Source: Anaerolineaceae bacterium (lineage in GTDB: Bacteria; Chloroflexota; Anaerolineae; Anaerolineales; Anaerolineaceae). Taken from it: 64,000 nucleotides of DNA. The position numbers were made by a program, and so were the translations under genes. Where the stretch lies: NCBI GenBank assembly GCA_002702705.1, contig PABH01000051.1:41421-105420 (forward strand), in the 5' to 3' direction. Each line of letters starts with the position of its first letter. The stretch's first letter is position 1. Shown piece after piece: positions 18,973 to 28,678 of the stretch. The notes beneath the pieces are model-generated. The model searched no databases. It was not told the origin of the DNA and saw only the letters and a program-made list of their open reading frames with translations.

Positions 18973-19788
18973 ATGGAAAATACTAATTTTAAAATGGGAG
19001 AACGATTCATCCCTTCAATCAAGGAATGGCCTGAAGATAGTCGAAAAATGTTTTTGGCGAATTATGTATGGGCCAGTCAATTTGTTGAAGATAAAATAAT
19101 TCTTGACTGTGCTTGCGGCTCTGGTTATGGTTCTGATATTCTATCAAACCGAGCCAACCAAGTTATTGGTGCTGATGTTGATTTTGGAATTATTAATTAC
19201 GCCAAGAAAAACTATCCAAAGTCAAATATCCAATTTCACAACTTTTCATCAATTGCAATACCATATCCAGATAATTACTTTGATGTGATTGTATCCTTTG
19301 ATACGATTGAGCATGTGATTGATGATGATAAAATGCTTTTAGAATTTAAGAGAGTGACAAAACCTGATGGAATAATAATTATTTCAACACCCTTACGATA
19401 TTACAGAATTGATCAAGGGGATAAAGAATTATTTGATAATACACATATACGTGAATATTCTGCTTATGAGTGGTGTAATCTTCTAACACATTTTTTTCAA
19501 CATGGAGATTTTTTCTCTCGAGATAGTGATTTTAATTTTCATAAAATTAACCCCGAAAATTATAGTGGTTCACCTTTTGAGGTAGGGCACGTGATTTTAT
19601 ACAATCGTTTTTTAAATGAAAACACAATTAATCAAATTAAACATAAGATCTCTGTACATTTGACAATAAAAATAAAAGATTTAGAAAAAGAATTATTTTT
19701 TTGCCAAGAAGAATTAAAAAAATTAAATTCATTTAAGAATTTACTTAAATTAATGATAAAAAAGATTCAGCGTAAGTTTTTTTCTTAA
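18973..19788 (+). CDS. SAM-dependent methyltransferase, class I
   Basis: A 271-residue cytoplasmic methyltransferase. Motif I LDCACGSGYGSDIL is near residue 40, the acidic ribose-binding residue is in VIGADVDFG, motif III-IV is in FDVIVSFDTIEHV and the post-motif is PDGIIIISTP. The C-terminal 40 residues are a Lys/Glu-rich helix. The start could be ATG 18973 or TTG 18970; AGGAG lies 11 or 8 bases upstream respectively. The next gene is another methyltransferase of the same type. In this setting it may methylate a sugar of the surface glycan, which is inference. Confidence 0.82.
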   Translation: MENTNFKMGERFIPSIKEWPEDSRKMFLANYVWASQFVEDKIILDCACGSGYGSDILSNRANQVIGADVDFGIINYAKKNYPKSNIQFHNFSSIAIPYPDNYFDVIVSFDTIEHVIDDDKMLLEFKRVTKPDGIIIISTPLRYYRIDQGDKELFDNTHIREYSAYEWCNLLTHFFQHGDFFSRDSDFNFHKINPENYSGSPFEVGHVILYNRFLNENTINQIKHKISVHLTIKIKDLEKELFFCQEELKKLNSFKNLLKLMIKKIQRKFFS

Positions 19789-19837
19789 ATTAAAATTTAT
19801 AATCAAACAAATATTTACGATTGATTGGAGTTTTTGA

Positions 19838-20776
19838 ATGTTATCAAACAACATTTCTTGGACAGTTGACGAAATAACAGACAATGGAGAAAGAGTTACC
19901 CATCTTAATAAAGACAGCGTATATTATGCCCATTTATCGATTTATGATTTTGGGCTTCAATTCTGTCGAAATAAAATCGTTTTAGATGCAGGCTGCGGAT
20001 CTGGTTATGGTTCGGATTATATGGCTAAAAATGGGGCAGATTTTGTGTATGGCATCGATATTAGTGAAAAAGCTATAGAATTTAATAAATTCAATTTTAA
20101 GAAAGATAATCTAATTTTTAAAACTATGGATTTAAGCAATATTACAGAGTTTGAGGCTGAAACCTTTGATTTTATTTTTTCATCAAATGCATTAGAACAT
20201 ATTTTAGATGTAAACCACTTTTTTTATACCGCCAGTAATCTCTTAAAGCCAGATGGGATTATTATGATCGCTGTTCCCCCAATCACTGACAATCGACTTT
20301 TATATCTAAATGTAACAAATCCTTATCATTTAAATTTATGGAGTCCAAAACAATGGGCACATTCTTTAAATACTTATTTTTCGGAAGTTAATTGTTATTT
20401 ACATGGTGTTATTCATATTGGAAAGGATTTTAGACCAGAACATTTTACTGAAAAAATCTTAACCACAAAAGATTTTGTTTTTAAGAAATGTTCAATCGAA
20501 GAAATGTATAAAAAATTTACACTAACTTCTATCTTTGTTGCAAAAAAATCTCAAGTACAATCTGTTTTTCAGCTACAAAAATTGAAATTTATTGATGATT
20601 CATTTTCAAGATTAAATGGTGAAATTGACGAAAAAACAAAAGAAAGATTAAAAGAATATTTCCTAATGACTGAAACCCCATTTATTAAACCCTCTAAAAA
20701 CAAAACGAATAGTGTTATATTAACAAAAATAAAAAGAAAACTAATTAAGCTTTTAGAAAGAATTAAAAGAATTTAG
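19838..20776 (+). CDS. SAM-dependent methyltransferase, class I
   Basis: A 312-residue protein with motif I LDAGCGSGYGSDYM near residue 49, YGIDISEKAIEF for the ribose hydroxyls, FDFIFSSNALEHI, and LLKPDGIIMIAVPP. It resembles its upstream neighbour in the core but differs at both ends. The C-terminus is Lys-rich and helical. GGAG lies about 9 bases ahead of the ATG. The pair is transcribed away from the glycosyltransferase operon, and an IS21 element begins 124 bases after its stop. Substrate unknown; glycan or sugar-nucleotide methylation is a guess from context. Confidence 0.82.
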   Translation: MLSNNISWTVDEITDNGERVTHLNKDSVYYAHLSIYDFGLQFCRNKIVLDAGCGSGYGSDYMAKNGADFVYGIDISEKAIEFNKFNFKKDNLIFKTMDLSNITEFEAETFDFIFSSNALEHILDVNHFFYTASNLLKPDGIIMIAVPPITDNRLLYLNVTNPYHLNLWSPKQWAHSLNTYFSEVNCYLHGVIHIGKDFRPEHFTEKILTTKDFVFKKCSIEEMYKKFTLTSIFVAKKSQVQSVFQLQKLKFIDDSFSRLNGEIDEKTKERLKEYFLMTETPFIKPSKNKTNSVILTKIKRKLIKLLERIKRI

Positions 20777-20908
20777 CCTTTTCGATTTGATTAACTCCCC
20801 ACATTACAAAATAGAATGATTATATAACATCGATAATTTAACAGAGGTCTTGGATAAGTATCTAATTTGTTGGATTTCCTTGCAAGTAAATCTACGTTAG
20901 TGCAAAAT

Positions 20909-20974
20909 CCGGAGCATGTCGCACACTGAATTCGGAACAAGCCGCACAGTGAATCCGGGGCATGCCGCACACTT
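20909..20974 (+). repeat. Triplicate 23-bp repeats at the IS21 left end
   Basis: Three copies with a period of 23 bases start with CGG at 20910, 20933 and 20956; the common form is CGGRRCAWGYCGCACASTK. Two inverted copies occur at the right end (about 23386-23404 and 23410-23425) and one further direct copy overlaps the end of istB (23330-23348). Multiple terminal repeats of this sort are transposase-binding sites in IS21 elements. Confidence 0.8.
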
Positions 20975-21059
20975 ATTAGGCGGATAAAAAGGGGAGAAAA
21001 AACACTGGTTGATACAAAACTATGGCAAGCTTACTACTTGAAAAACAAGGAGGTGAGCG

Positions 21060-22601
21060 TTGTCACAGGAGCGATTGACCATGAGAAAAATCAAAGAAAT
21101 AATGAGACTGAAATACGAAGCAGGTCTATCAAATCGAGCCATTGCTGGAGCAATAAGAGTGTCCAACAGCACCGTTGGCGAGTATCTAAGAAGAGCAAAA
21201 CAGGCAGAGATTGAATGGCCATTGGGTGAAATTAGCGAAGAAGAACTGTTTTCAAAACTCTTCCCGGAACGGAAAAACAAGCATTCAGAAGAGCAACCAT
21301 ACCTGCCAGATTGGGAAGTCGTCCAAAAAGAAAAACGCCAAAAAGGTGTAACTTTGAAGCTGTTATGGATCGAATATAAAGAACAGCACCCCAATGGTTA
21401 TCAGTATACACAATACTGTTATCACTACAAACAGTGGCGAAAAAAGCAGGTCGAACCAAGTATGCGTTTTGAGCATGTCGGGGGCGAACAAATGCAGGTG
21501 GACTACGCAGGCGTTAAAATTCAAATCACCGACCCAGAAACAGGGGAAATCAGCAAAGTACCTGTTTTCGTGGCCGTATTGCCAGCCAGTAATTACACCT
21601 ATGCAGAAGTCCACTGCAACGCCAACCAACGGAATTGGAATAATGCCCATGTCAGGGCTTTGGAATACTTTGGTGGTGTAGTAAAGATCGTTATCCCGGA
21701 TAACCTAAAAACCGGTGTCAAAAAACCAAACTACTATGAACCTGACATCAATCCAGCTTACCAAGAACTGGCAGAACATTACCAATTCGTTGTACTTCCC
21801 GCCCGGGTACGTAAACCCAAAGATAAAGGCAAAGCCGAAAACGGCGTGCAAAATGTGGAGCGTTGGATAATTGCTCCACTTCGGAAAAAGACCTTTCACA
21901 GTGTCCATGAAGCCAATCTAGCGATCAAAGAATTGTTAGATGGACTAAACCATAAACCATTGAGCGGTATTAGCCGTTCCCGCTATGAAGAATACATCGA
22001 GATTGATAAACCCAATTTGCGTCCATTACCCAATAAACGGTATGAATATGTTGAAGAAAAGACCGCTATCGTTAATATAGACTACCACATTGAGTATGAT
22101 AAGCACTTTTACTCTGTTCCGTACCAGTTTATTCAGCAAAAAGTGACTGTTCGGGCTACAGAACGGGTAATACAGATCATCTGTGGGAAAGAAACAATCA
22201 CACATCCAAGGAATTTCAGAACAGGCCGCTATTCAACCATGCTAGCGCATATGCCATCCAATCACCAACATATGCGAAACCAAAGTAAAGAGTACTTCAT
22301 TCAGAAAGCAAAGGAAATAGGGTCGCAAACAACCAAATTTATGCAAGCGGTACTAAAATCGAAAGATTTTCCTGAACAAACTTACCGGACTTGTATGGGT
22401 ATCCTCAGTCTGACAAAGAAACATAATCCGTTTTTGTTGGAACAAGCCTGTCAGGCAATCCTGCCAGAGCGAGTTTACACATACTCAGCTCTGAAAGCTG
22501 AATTGGTTTATTTGAAAAGAAAAGAACCCGAACCAGAAATGGCAATTCTCGGACATGCCAACATTCGCGGCCCGGAATATTATCAAGAAAGGAATACATG
22601 A
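21060..22601 (+). CDS. istA: IstA transposase of IS21 family
   Basis: 513-residue transposase. The N-terminus has a helix-turn-helix (YEAGLSNRAIAGAIRVSNST, about residues 19-38). The rve/DDE core has Asp in MQVDYAG, Asp in VIPDNLK and Glu in GKAENGV. The start is a TTG at 21060 with AAGGAGG six bases upstream; an ATG at 21081, also with AGGAG, is the alternative. The stop overlaps the istB start (ATGA), the usual coupling in IS21. Confidence 0.93.
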   Translation: MSQERLTMRKIKEIMRLKYEAGLSNRAIAGAIRVSNSTVGEYLRRAKQAEIEWPLGEISEEELFSKLFPERKNKHSEEQPYLPDWEVVQKEKRQKGVTLKLLWIEYKEQHPNGYQYTQYCYHYKQWRKKQVEPSMRFEHVGGEQMQVDYAGVKIQITDPETGEISKVPVFVAVLPASNYTYAEVHCNANQRNWNNAHVRALEYFGGVVKIVIPDNLKTGVKKPNYYEPDINPAYQELAEHYQFVVLPARVRKPKDKGKAENGVQNVERWIIAPLRKKTFHSVHEANLAIKELLDGLNHKPLSGISRSRYEEYIEIDKPNLRPLPNKRYEYVEEKTAIVNIDYHIEYDKHFYSVPYQFIQQKVTVRATERVIQIICGKETITHPRNFRTGRYSTMLAHMPSNHQHMRNQSKEYFIQKAKEIGSQTTKFMQAVLKSKDFPEQTYRTCMGILSLTKKHNPFLLEQACQAILPERVYTYSALKAELVYLKRKEPEPEMAILGHANIRGPEYYQERNT

Positions 22602-23350
22602 TGGTTTCAGAAACATTGATGGACAAATTATTACAACTACGATTACCTGCTTTTCGAGAGGGCTTACGTCAACAGATGACAAACCCACAATATGCACAGC
22701 TTTCATTTGAGGAGCGTTTACTGCTCCTGGTCGATATGGAATGCGTCCGCCGATTAGATCATCGTACCCAAAGACGTTTGAAATTGGCTGGTTTTCCAAT
22801 CCGAGCGGCGGTGGAAGATATTGACTTTTCACCGGAACGCGGCTTAGATCGTCATTTGGTTTTGGAGTTATCTCAATCGCTCTGGATTGATAAAGCCCTC
22901 AACCTGATCGTGTCCGGAGCTACCGGAACTGGGAAAACATACCTTGCCTGTGCTTTAGGTTATGCAGCGTGTAAGCTTGGTTATTCCGTCCGGTATTTCC
23001 GTACAGCCCGTTTTTTGCATGACTTCAACATTGCAAACCGTGACAATACCTTTTTGACCATGCTCAAATCTTTATCCAAAGTTGACCTTTTGATCTTGGA
23101 TGATTGGATGCGTGATCCTATTCAATTATCTGCCGCTCAATCTTTGTTGGAATTGTTCGACGACCGCTTTGGACACTCTTCTACAATCATCGTTTCGCAA
23201 GTGCCCGTGTCTGATTGGTTTACTCGTTTTCCCGATCCAACCTTGGCTGATGCCATTCTTGATCGCACAATTCATAATGCTTACCGCCTTGATTTAGCGG
23301 GTGAATCTCAACGCAAATTACACGAATTTCGGACTATGCCGCACACTTGA
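22598..23350 (+). CDS. istB: IstB transposition helper ATPase
   Basis: 250-residue AAA+ ATPase of the DnaC/IstB type that assists IstA in target selection. Walker A GATGTGKTYLAC is near residue 108 and Walker B VDLLILDDW near 165. Normal length. The last codons overlap a copy of the terminal repeat (CGGACTATGCCGCACACTT). Confidence 0.93.
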   Translation: MMVSETLMDKLLQLRLPAFREGLRQQMTNPQYAQLSFEERLLLLVDMECVRRLDHRTQRRLKLAGFPIRAAVEDIDFSPERGLDRHLVLELSQSLWIDKALNLIVSGATGTGKTYLACALGYAACKLGYSVRYFRTARFLHDFNIANRDNTFLTMLKSLSKVDLLILDDWMRDPIQLSAAQSLLELFDDRFGHSSTIIVSQVPVSDWFTRFPDPTLADAILDRTIHNAYRLDLAGESQRKLHEFRTMPHT

Positions 23351-23538
23351 TGTACAATTCTTTTAACTAGTGTTTTTTCCCTCCTAGGTGTGCGGCATCA
23401 TCCGAATTGACTGTGCGTTTTCACCGAATTGCGCAGTTATATCCTAGTCAGGTTATATTCGTAAAGTAAAAAAGAGCTATACCTAAATAGGCATTAATTT
23501 ATTAATGAGGTGTAAGATTATTAGAAAGTAACAAACTT

Positions 23539-25449
23539 ATGCGTTATAAAAACAAACTTTCCTCCTACTTAACACAATACTCAATCCTTATTTATATAAT
23601 ATTTTTATTTATCTTTTTTTTATCATTAAAGCAATTGGAATGGTCTTACTATTTTTTTATCTTTTGGATTGGTTTAGGAATTAACCAAATCGTTTTTTAT
23701 CAAAAACTTCCTTTATTCAGAAATCTTTTATTAAGTTGGTTTACAGGCTCTGTAATTTTGATCGCTTATTGTAGTTTGTTTAATTTGGTTGGTTTGCCAA
23801 TTAATCAAAATACAGTTGTATCATTGATTGCTATTATACTCGGACTAATTATCCCCAATCACAGAAAATTCAAACTGGAATCCGTTTCTTTTGAATTAGA
23901 CAAGTTTGATGTTTTCGTGGCTGTTATTGCTGTTTTAGCCCTCGGTGCAAAAGTTATTTCCATTCGTGACTTTTATGCCCCTATTCTACACGATCCAATG
24001 TCACATGCCGAGTGGGCAAAAAGTATTGTGGAAACAGGATTTATATCTTATTTTTATTCACCGGGATTACACATTCTTGCTGCTGCAGGGGAATTATTAG
24101 GAAGTTTCAATTCTCCAAAACAAATATTACTTCTAACAAATATTTTTAATGCATTAGCTGGTTTGCCAATTTATCTTTTATTAAGAGAAGTCTATAAAAA
24201 AGATTGGTGGGCCATAACTGCTACCATCTTTTTTTCACTTTGGATCTATCCGACAAATCTTTTTCTAACCGCCGGAAAAAATGCATTTATCATTTCAATT
24301 CCTCTTGTTGTTTTTACCCTTTTTTTTATTATCAATAATAATAACCGCAATCTAAAATCAATTCTATTTTCAAATCTTTTGATATTTTCACTGTTAATGA
24401 CACATTACCCAAATGGGTTTATTACGGCAATTTTTATTGGTTCCTATTATTTATTTAACATAGATCAAATTAAAAAAGCCTTTTTTTTACTACCTGGTGC
24501 ATTTTTAGCTGCATATTGGGGGTTTAAAAACTATTTTTTAGATAAACAAGCCATATTAAGTCCAGTTTATGAAAGTAATCTGATTAAAACGTATGAATTA
24601 TCTTTTTCCTATATTAGAGATATTCTTATTTCAACATGGGAAAGAACTGTCGTAAGTCTTGGTACTGGTGCTATGTTTTACATCATTTTGTCTTTAAGTC
24701 TATTTGGGTTAACCATATTGGTCTTAAATTCTCGACGCAAAAAAGAATTAAGATGGCTTTTATTTTCCTTGATCATTTTTGTACTAGTAATGTTAAGTAT
24801 TGAAATATTCAAATTTTCTGCAATCCAAATCATTTATATTACACAAATTCTCTTCGCATTTATGATATTTTACCTGTCCGCATCCTACGTGATTGGTGAA
24901 ATTGTAGTTCCTTTCCTAATAAGAGGTTGGAAATTCGCGTATATTCCTATATTCACTGTATTATTAGCGCTTTCTACTTACAGTGCATTTAATATTTACA
25001 AAACCTATCAAGCCAAACAATTAGATGTAAATATGGTGACAAAATACGACCTGGAAGTGTTCGAATGGATTGAAAAAAATATTAACTCCAACGAAATTAT
25101 CCTTAATAATGGGATCATGGGATTTCGCGGAATTGTTTTCCCAACCGATTCAGGAGCTTGGATTCCTGCTTTTACATTTAAAAAAATCGCCATTCCATTT
25201 TCTGACTTCTCATCCTTAAACACCTATGAAAATCATGTCATTCATCAAGAATTGATTAAAGACCCCGGGAATTGTGAATTATTAGACAAATTACTTAACA
25301 AGGGAATTGAATATTATTATCGGGGACGAAAAGAAATATATGGGCCATCATTAACCATCAATGATAAATATTTAGAATCCGGTCTATATGAACTCCTTTA
25401 TGAAGCACGGGAAGCTAAACTTTATAGAATTAATGGATGTGATAAATAA
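23539..25449 (+). CDS. GT-C-like polytopic membrane protein
   Basis: 636 residues with about 13 hydrophobic segments and a soluble C-terminal domain of about 130 residues. The loop after the fifth helix reads LHDPMSHAEWAKSIVETG and then YSPGLHILAA, resembling the acidic first loop and P-x-x-H pattern of GT-C lipid-linked sugar transferases. I cannot name the family with certainty. The weak ribosome-binding site and high AT content resemble the other genes of the glycosylation region; the IS21 element separates it from the methyltransferase pair, of whose operon it may once have been part. Confidence 0.65.
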   Translation: MRYKNKLSSYLTQYSILIYIIFLFIFFLSLKQLEWSYYFFIFWIGLGINQIVFYQKLPLFRNLLLSWFTGSVILIAYCSLFNLVGLPINQNTVVSLIAIILGLIIPNHRKFKLESVSFELDKFDVFVAVIAVLALGAKVISIRDFYAPILHDPMSHAEWAKSIVETGFISYFYSPGLHILAAAGELLGSFNSPKQILLLTNIFNALAGLPIYLLLREVYKKDWWAITATIFFSLWIYPTNLFLTAGKNAFIISIPLVVFTLFFIINNNNRNLKSILFSNLLIFSLLMTHYPNGFITAIFIGSYYLFNIDQIKKAFFLLPGAFLAAYWGFKNYFLDKQAILSPVYESNLIKTYELSFSYIRDILISTWERTVVSLGTGAMFYIILSLSLFGLTILVLNSRRKKELRWLLFSLIIFVLVMLSIEIFKFSAIQIIYITQILFAFMIFYLSASYVIGEIVVPFLIRGWKFAYIPIFTVLLALSTYSAFNIYKTYQAKQLDVNMVTKYDLEVFEWIEKNINSNEIILNNGIMGFRGIVFPTDSGAWIPAFTFKKIAIPFSDFSSLNTYENHVIHQELIKDPGNCELLDKLLNKGIEYYYRGRKEIYGPSLTINDKYLESGLYELLYEAREAKLYRINGCDK

Positions 25450-25603
25450 TAATAAAGGCGTTTTATAGAGAACCTTATCTTCATAAATTACCAAATCCAA
25501 AGTAAGATAACACAATCAAATAGATTTGCAATATAGACAACAGGCACTCAATCTAAATATCACTAATTACAATAACATCGCTAAAAAGTTAAAAAAAATC
25601 CTA

Positions 25604-26869
25604 TTACCGCCCCACCTCAATTGCCTCCAACTCCTGGGTCTTTGTCTCCGAGGGGTTAAACAAGCTGACAATCGCGATCGGAATGAGCATAATGAGGGCA
25701 CCAATCACCCAGAACCATTCCATGGTCGGGAATAGGTTAAGCAAAAAACCAACCAGCAGTGGGCCGATCACGTAGGAGATACGCGCGATGGTGGTGGTCC
25801 AGCCCATGCAGGCGCCGCGCCGTTCCGTTGGGAAAACTTCCGGGATGTAAACAACGATCCAGGTATAGGTAAACGAAGTAAAGAAGCCAACAAAAGCAGC
25901 TGCCACCGGCAGCATAAACCCTTGTCCAAAACCTAATAAGACCAGAATCAATGCCAGGCCAATACAGCCCAAGATCAAAGCAGGTTTTCGGCCCAGTCGG
26001 TCCATAATCCAGCCGCTGAGATAACCACCTACCATTGCCAAAATCAATGTTACAAGCAGTACCTGTGACCACTGTCCCAGGGAATAGCCTTTAATGGTCA
26101 TGAAGTAATATCCGGCCCAGTAGTAAAAGAATTGGTAAACCAACCAGCATAACCAAATCGAAGAGGATATAGCGATGTAACGAATATCCTGACGATTGAT
26201 AACACCCAATCCAAAGAAATGGTTCTTACGTGCACCGCTCTTGCGTTCTGCCTGAATAACTTGAAAACGAGAGGTTTCCTTCATAAAGAACCACATGATG
26301 ACTAAAGGGATCATAAAGATGAACATGACCCCGTAAATCCATTTCCAGCTTAAACCCAAGGTATCCACAATCAATGGGGGAAGAAGCGCTTGCAGGGGAA
26401 TCAATCCAATAATATACACTACTGCTATGTACTTAGCTCGTTTATTTGCCGGCGATTCTTCACTGACAGGGATCGTCCACATGTTAGATACAGTAGCAAA
26501 AATGGCGATCGTGTACATTACCATAAAAAGATGAATGGTTGGCGTAAAAAACAGCATCAAAAAAGAGGAAACACCCATGATCAAAATTAAAATTAATATG
26601 GACCATTTTCTTCCAATGATGTCAGTTAATCCATTTAACAAAAAGATTAAAAAGGTAAACGCCAGATAGAGCGCTTCCAAATAAGAAAAACGGGAAGCGG
26701 TCAGGTTATATTCCTCTAAAATATAGGGGATGGCGGTCGTTTTTACGGTGGACAGGTATTGATCCATTATCGCCACCAGTCCCATAAAAATGATCATGTA
26801 AACCAAATAATTTCGGCTGCGTGCTTTGATCTTAACGCTGGCCTTTAAATTCTGAACAGTTGTATCCAT
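25604..26869 (-). CDS. MFS transporter
   Basis: 421-residue major facilitator protein with 12 predicted membrane segments. The loop 2-3 motif reads DIIGRKWS and the related loop 8-9 motif DRLGRKPA; PEVFPTERRGACMGW near residue 325 is typical of the sugar/organic-acid symporter branch. The large central loop is basic. It is single-gene and divergent from the hydrolase at 27024. Substrate cannot be inferred. Confidence 0.85.
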   Translation of the reverse strand: MDTTVQNLKASVKIKARSRNYLVYMIIFMGLVAIMDQYLSTVKTTAIPYILEEYNLTASRFSYLEALYLAFTFLIFLLNGLTDIIGRKWSILILILIMGVSSFLMLFFTPTIHLFMVMYTIAIFATVSNMWTIPVSEESPANKRAKYIAVVYIIGLIPLQALLPPLIVDTLGLSWKWIYGVMFIFMIPLVIMWFFMKETSRFQVIQAERKSGARKNHFFGLGVINRQDIRYIAISSSIWLCWLVYQFFYYWAGYYFMTIKGYSLGQWSQVLLVTLILAMVGGYLSGWIMDRLGRKPALILGCIGLALILVLLGFGQGFMLPVAAAFVGFFTSFTYTWIVVYIPEVFPTERRGACMGWTTTIARISYVIGPLLVGFLLNLFPTMEWFWVIGALIMLIPIAIVSLFNPSETKTQELEAIEVGR

Positions 26870-27023
26870 AAGTTTTCACTTCCTTTGTAAAAGGGGAGTA
26901 TCTGAAAATAACTCTTATTTTATCGCAAAATTAGCAATTTTATTTGTTATTTTATTTAGGAAAATGATCCCATGTGTGTTTTGTTTTTTGCTTTTACGAA
27001 TAAAATTAAGTAAGAGGTAAATA

Positions 27024-28676
27024 ATGAAAAACAAACAACGAATTTTATTGCATGGTCTCAGTATTGTCCTTTTTATTCCTGTGTTTCTTTTGACATTACA
27101 AGCCAGTTTTTTAGAACAAACCCCCGTTCAATTTACTTCAGAAGAAGCTGTCAAATTACTGGGCACTTTTTATCCCGGGGATCAACCAGCCGGCGTCATT
27201 TTGTTAGAAGGGTTTGGCAGTGACCAGGTCAATATGACCAGTTTATTGATTGAATTTCAGCAGGCAGGTTTTAACGGATTTACCTTTGATTTTTCCGGTC
27301 ACGGTCGTTCGGATGGTACGCTTGGTTTTGATAATGCCCAAACTGATACACAGGCCAGACAATTGATCCGGGCGATGGATGTATTTAAAAAGCAAACGGG
27401 ACTGGAAAATTCTCAAATTGTTCTCGTAGGGCACAGTCTCGGAGCACGGGTCGCCCTTCAAGCCGCCGGGATGCTGCCCTCGCCCCCTGCCGGATTAATT
27501 TTATTAGGCACCCAGGTTAATTTAAGCACCAACATTCAATCCGAGTTTTTCACCGGAACCAGTGATACTAACCTGGATTGGGTACAAAACTTAAGCCCAA
27601 CCCAACCAGCAACAAATATTGTATTAATGAGCGGTACCTGGGACGATATTCTCACCCCATCAGCCGCAAATTTATTAATCGAAAGACTTTCCGGTAAACC
27701 GATTTCACCCGGAGAAACCACTGGGTCTATCGAAAATAATACCTACCGCAGTTACGTCATTTTCCCGCGGATACTGCATAATTACGAAGTTTTTACACCA
27801 TCAATTATTGAAAAAAGTGTACAGGTCGCACAAAACTTCACCCAAATCCAAACCGAACCGTTTCACCAGCATTTTGCCGCACTGCGAATATGGGCCTGGA
27901 TTTTCGGTTTAATTGGGTTATTTTTACTGGTGATCGCAAATGCTGGCAGAGCACAACCAACCAACAAGAACAAACTACGTCTGGAAATTACAAATCCCCG
28001 AAAATTCTTATGGCGGAAATTGTTTTTATGGCTCCCGGCCTTGCTGGTTGGGGCTTTAATTGCCGGATTGTTTTTCCTGGTTCCAGCCGGATTTCCCGCT
28101 TTTAATATGATTTACATCGCGTTTTTAGGTGGTTATGGTGTTGTGCTGCTGATCTTTTATTGGCGGGGTTGGATACCGGCAACCAGTGGAAAATTACCTT
28201 TCACTGAAAAATCAAAACCATCTTCATCAAAACGAATATTCTTTGCAATTTTCGCAGCAGTCATCTTATTATTGTTAACAACCATTTATACCCGTTCCGG
28301 ATGGTTTTTTATTTACCCTTTTAAGAACAGATTGGTATGGTTGATCTTATTTTCATTGTTCACAGCCCTCGGTTTTTGGATCGGCCAGTATGAGAATCAA
28401 ATGTTAAACCAAACCAATGGAGTAAGCCGATTCCATAAAATAGCCCTTCAACTGATTGGTTTATTTCCCTTCTTTTTATGGGCTGCCTTATTGGCAGGGT
28501 TAGGGTCTCTTTCCGGGTTAACGGGGGCTGTGCAGGGATTGATAATCTTGGCTTTTGTGATCCTCAGCGGCAAGGTTTTCCAAACCCTGGGGCAGCGCGC
28601 GTGGTTAACCGCCCTGCTGCAAGCGATTCTGCTCTACTGGCTGATCCTTCCACAAGGGGTTTTATTTGGGATGTGA
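27024..28676 (+). CDS. Membrane-anchored alpha/beta hydrolase
   Basis: 550 residues. A membrane anchor spans residues about 10-27, then an alpha/beta-hydrolase domain (residues about 50-270) with GHGRSDG, the nucleophile elbow VGHSLGARVAL (Ser near 139), an Asp in GTWDDILTP and a His in RILHNYEVF. The C-terminal half carries about eight membrane helices. The catalytic domain most likely faces outside. AGAGG lies just upstream of the ATG. Its stop is two bases from the end of the convergent gene. Substrate unknown; it is an unusual hydrolase plus polytopic-membrane arrangement. Confidence 0.78.
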   Translation: MKNKQRILLHGLSIVLFIPVFLLTLQASFLEQTPVQFTSEEAVKLLGTFYPGDQPAGVILLEGFGSDQVNMTSLLIEFQQAGFNGFTFDFSGHGRSDGTLGFDNAQTDTQARQLIRAMDVFKKQTGLENSQIVLVGHSLGARVALQAAGMLPSPPAGLILLGTQVNLSTNIQSEFFTGTSDTNLDWVQNLSPTQPATNIVLMSGTWDDILTPSAANLLIERLSGKPISPGETTGSIENNTYRSYVIFPRILHNYEVFTPSIIEKSVQVAQNFTQIQTEPFHQHFAALRIWAWIFGLIGLFLLVIANAGRAQPTNKNKLRLEITNPRKFLWRKLFLWLPALLVGALIAGLFFLVPAGFPAFNMIYIAFLGGYGVVLLIFYWRGWIPATSGKLPFTEKSKPSSSKRIFFAIFAAVILLLLTTIYTRSGWFFIYPFKNRLVWLILFSLFTALGFWIGQYENQMLNQTNGVSRFHKIALQLIGLFPFFLWAALLAGLGSLSGLTGAVQGLIILAFVILSGKVFQTLGQRAWLTALLQAILLYWLILPQGVLFGM

Positions 28677-28678
28677 AT

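Larger units (their letters stand above)
20901..23435 (+). mobile_element. Complete IS21-family insertion sequence
   Basis: About 2535 bases carrying istA and istB. The left end begins TGCAAAATCCGG (20901) and the right end closes CCGAATTGCGCA (23435); read inward, these are imperfect inverted repeats ending TG/CA as in IS21. GTTA flanks the element (20896-20899 and 23436-23439), a possible target duplication with one base of uncertainty at the left edge. Both genes are intact, so the element may still move. Its base composition is less AT-rich than the neighbours on either side. Confidence 0.88.

Noticed and set aside
27024..28676. Fusion error between a hydrolase and a transporter
   Set aside because: The frame is continuous, and the N-terminal anchor and C-terminal helices fit one membrane-bound protein.
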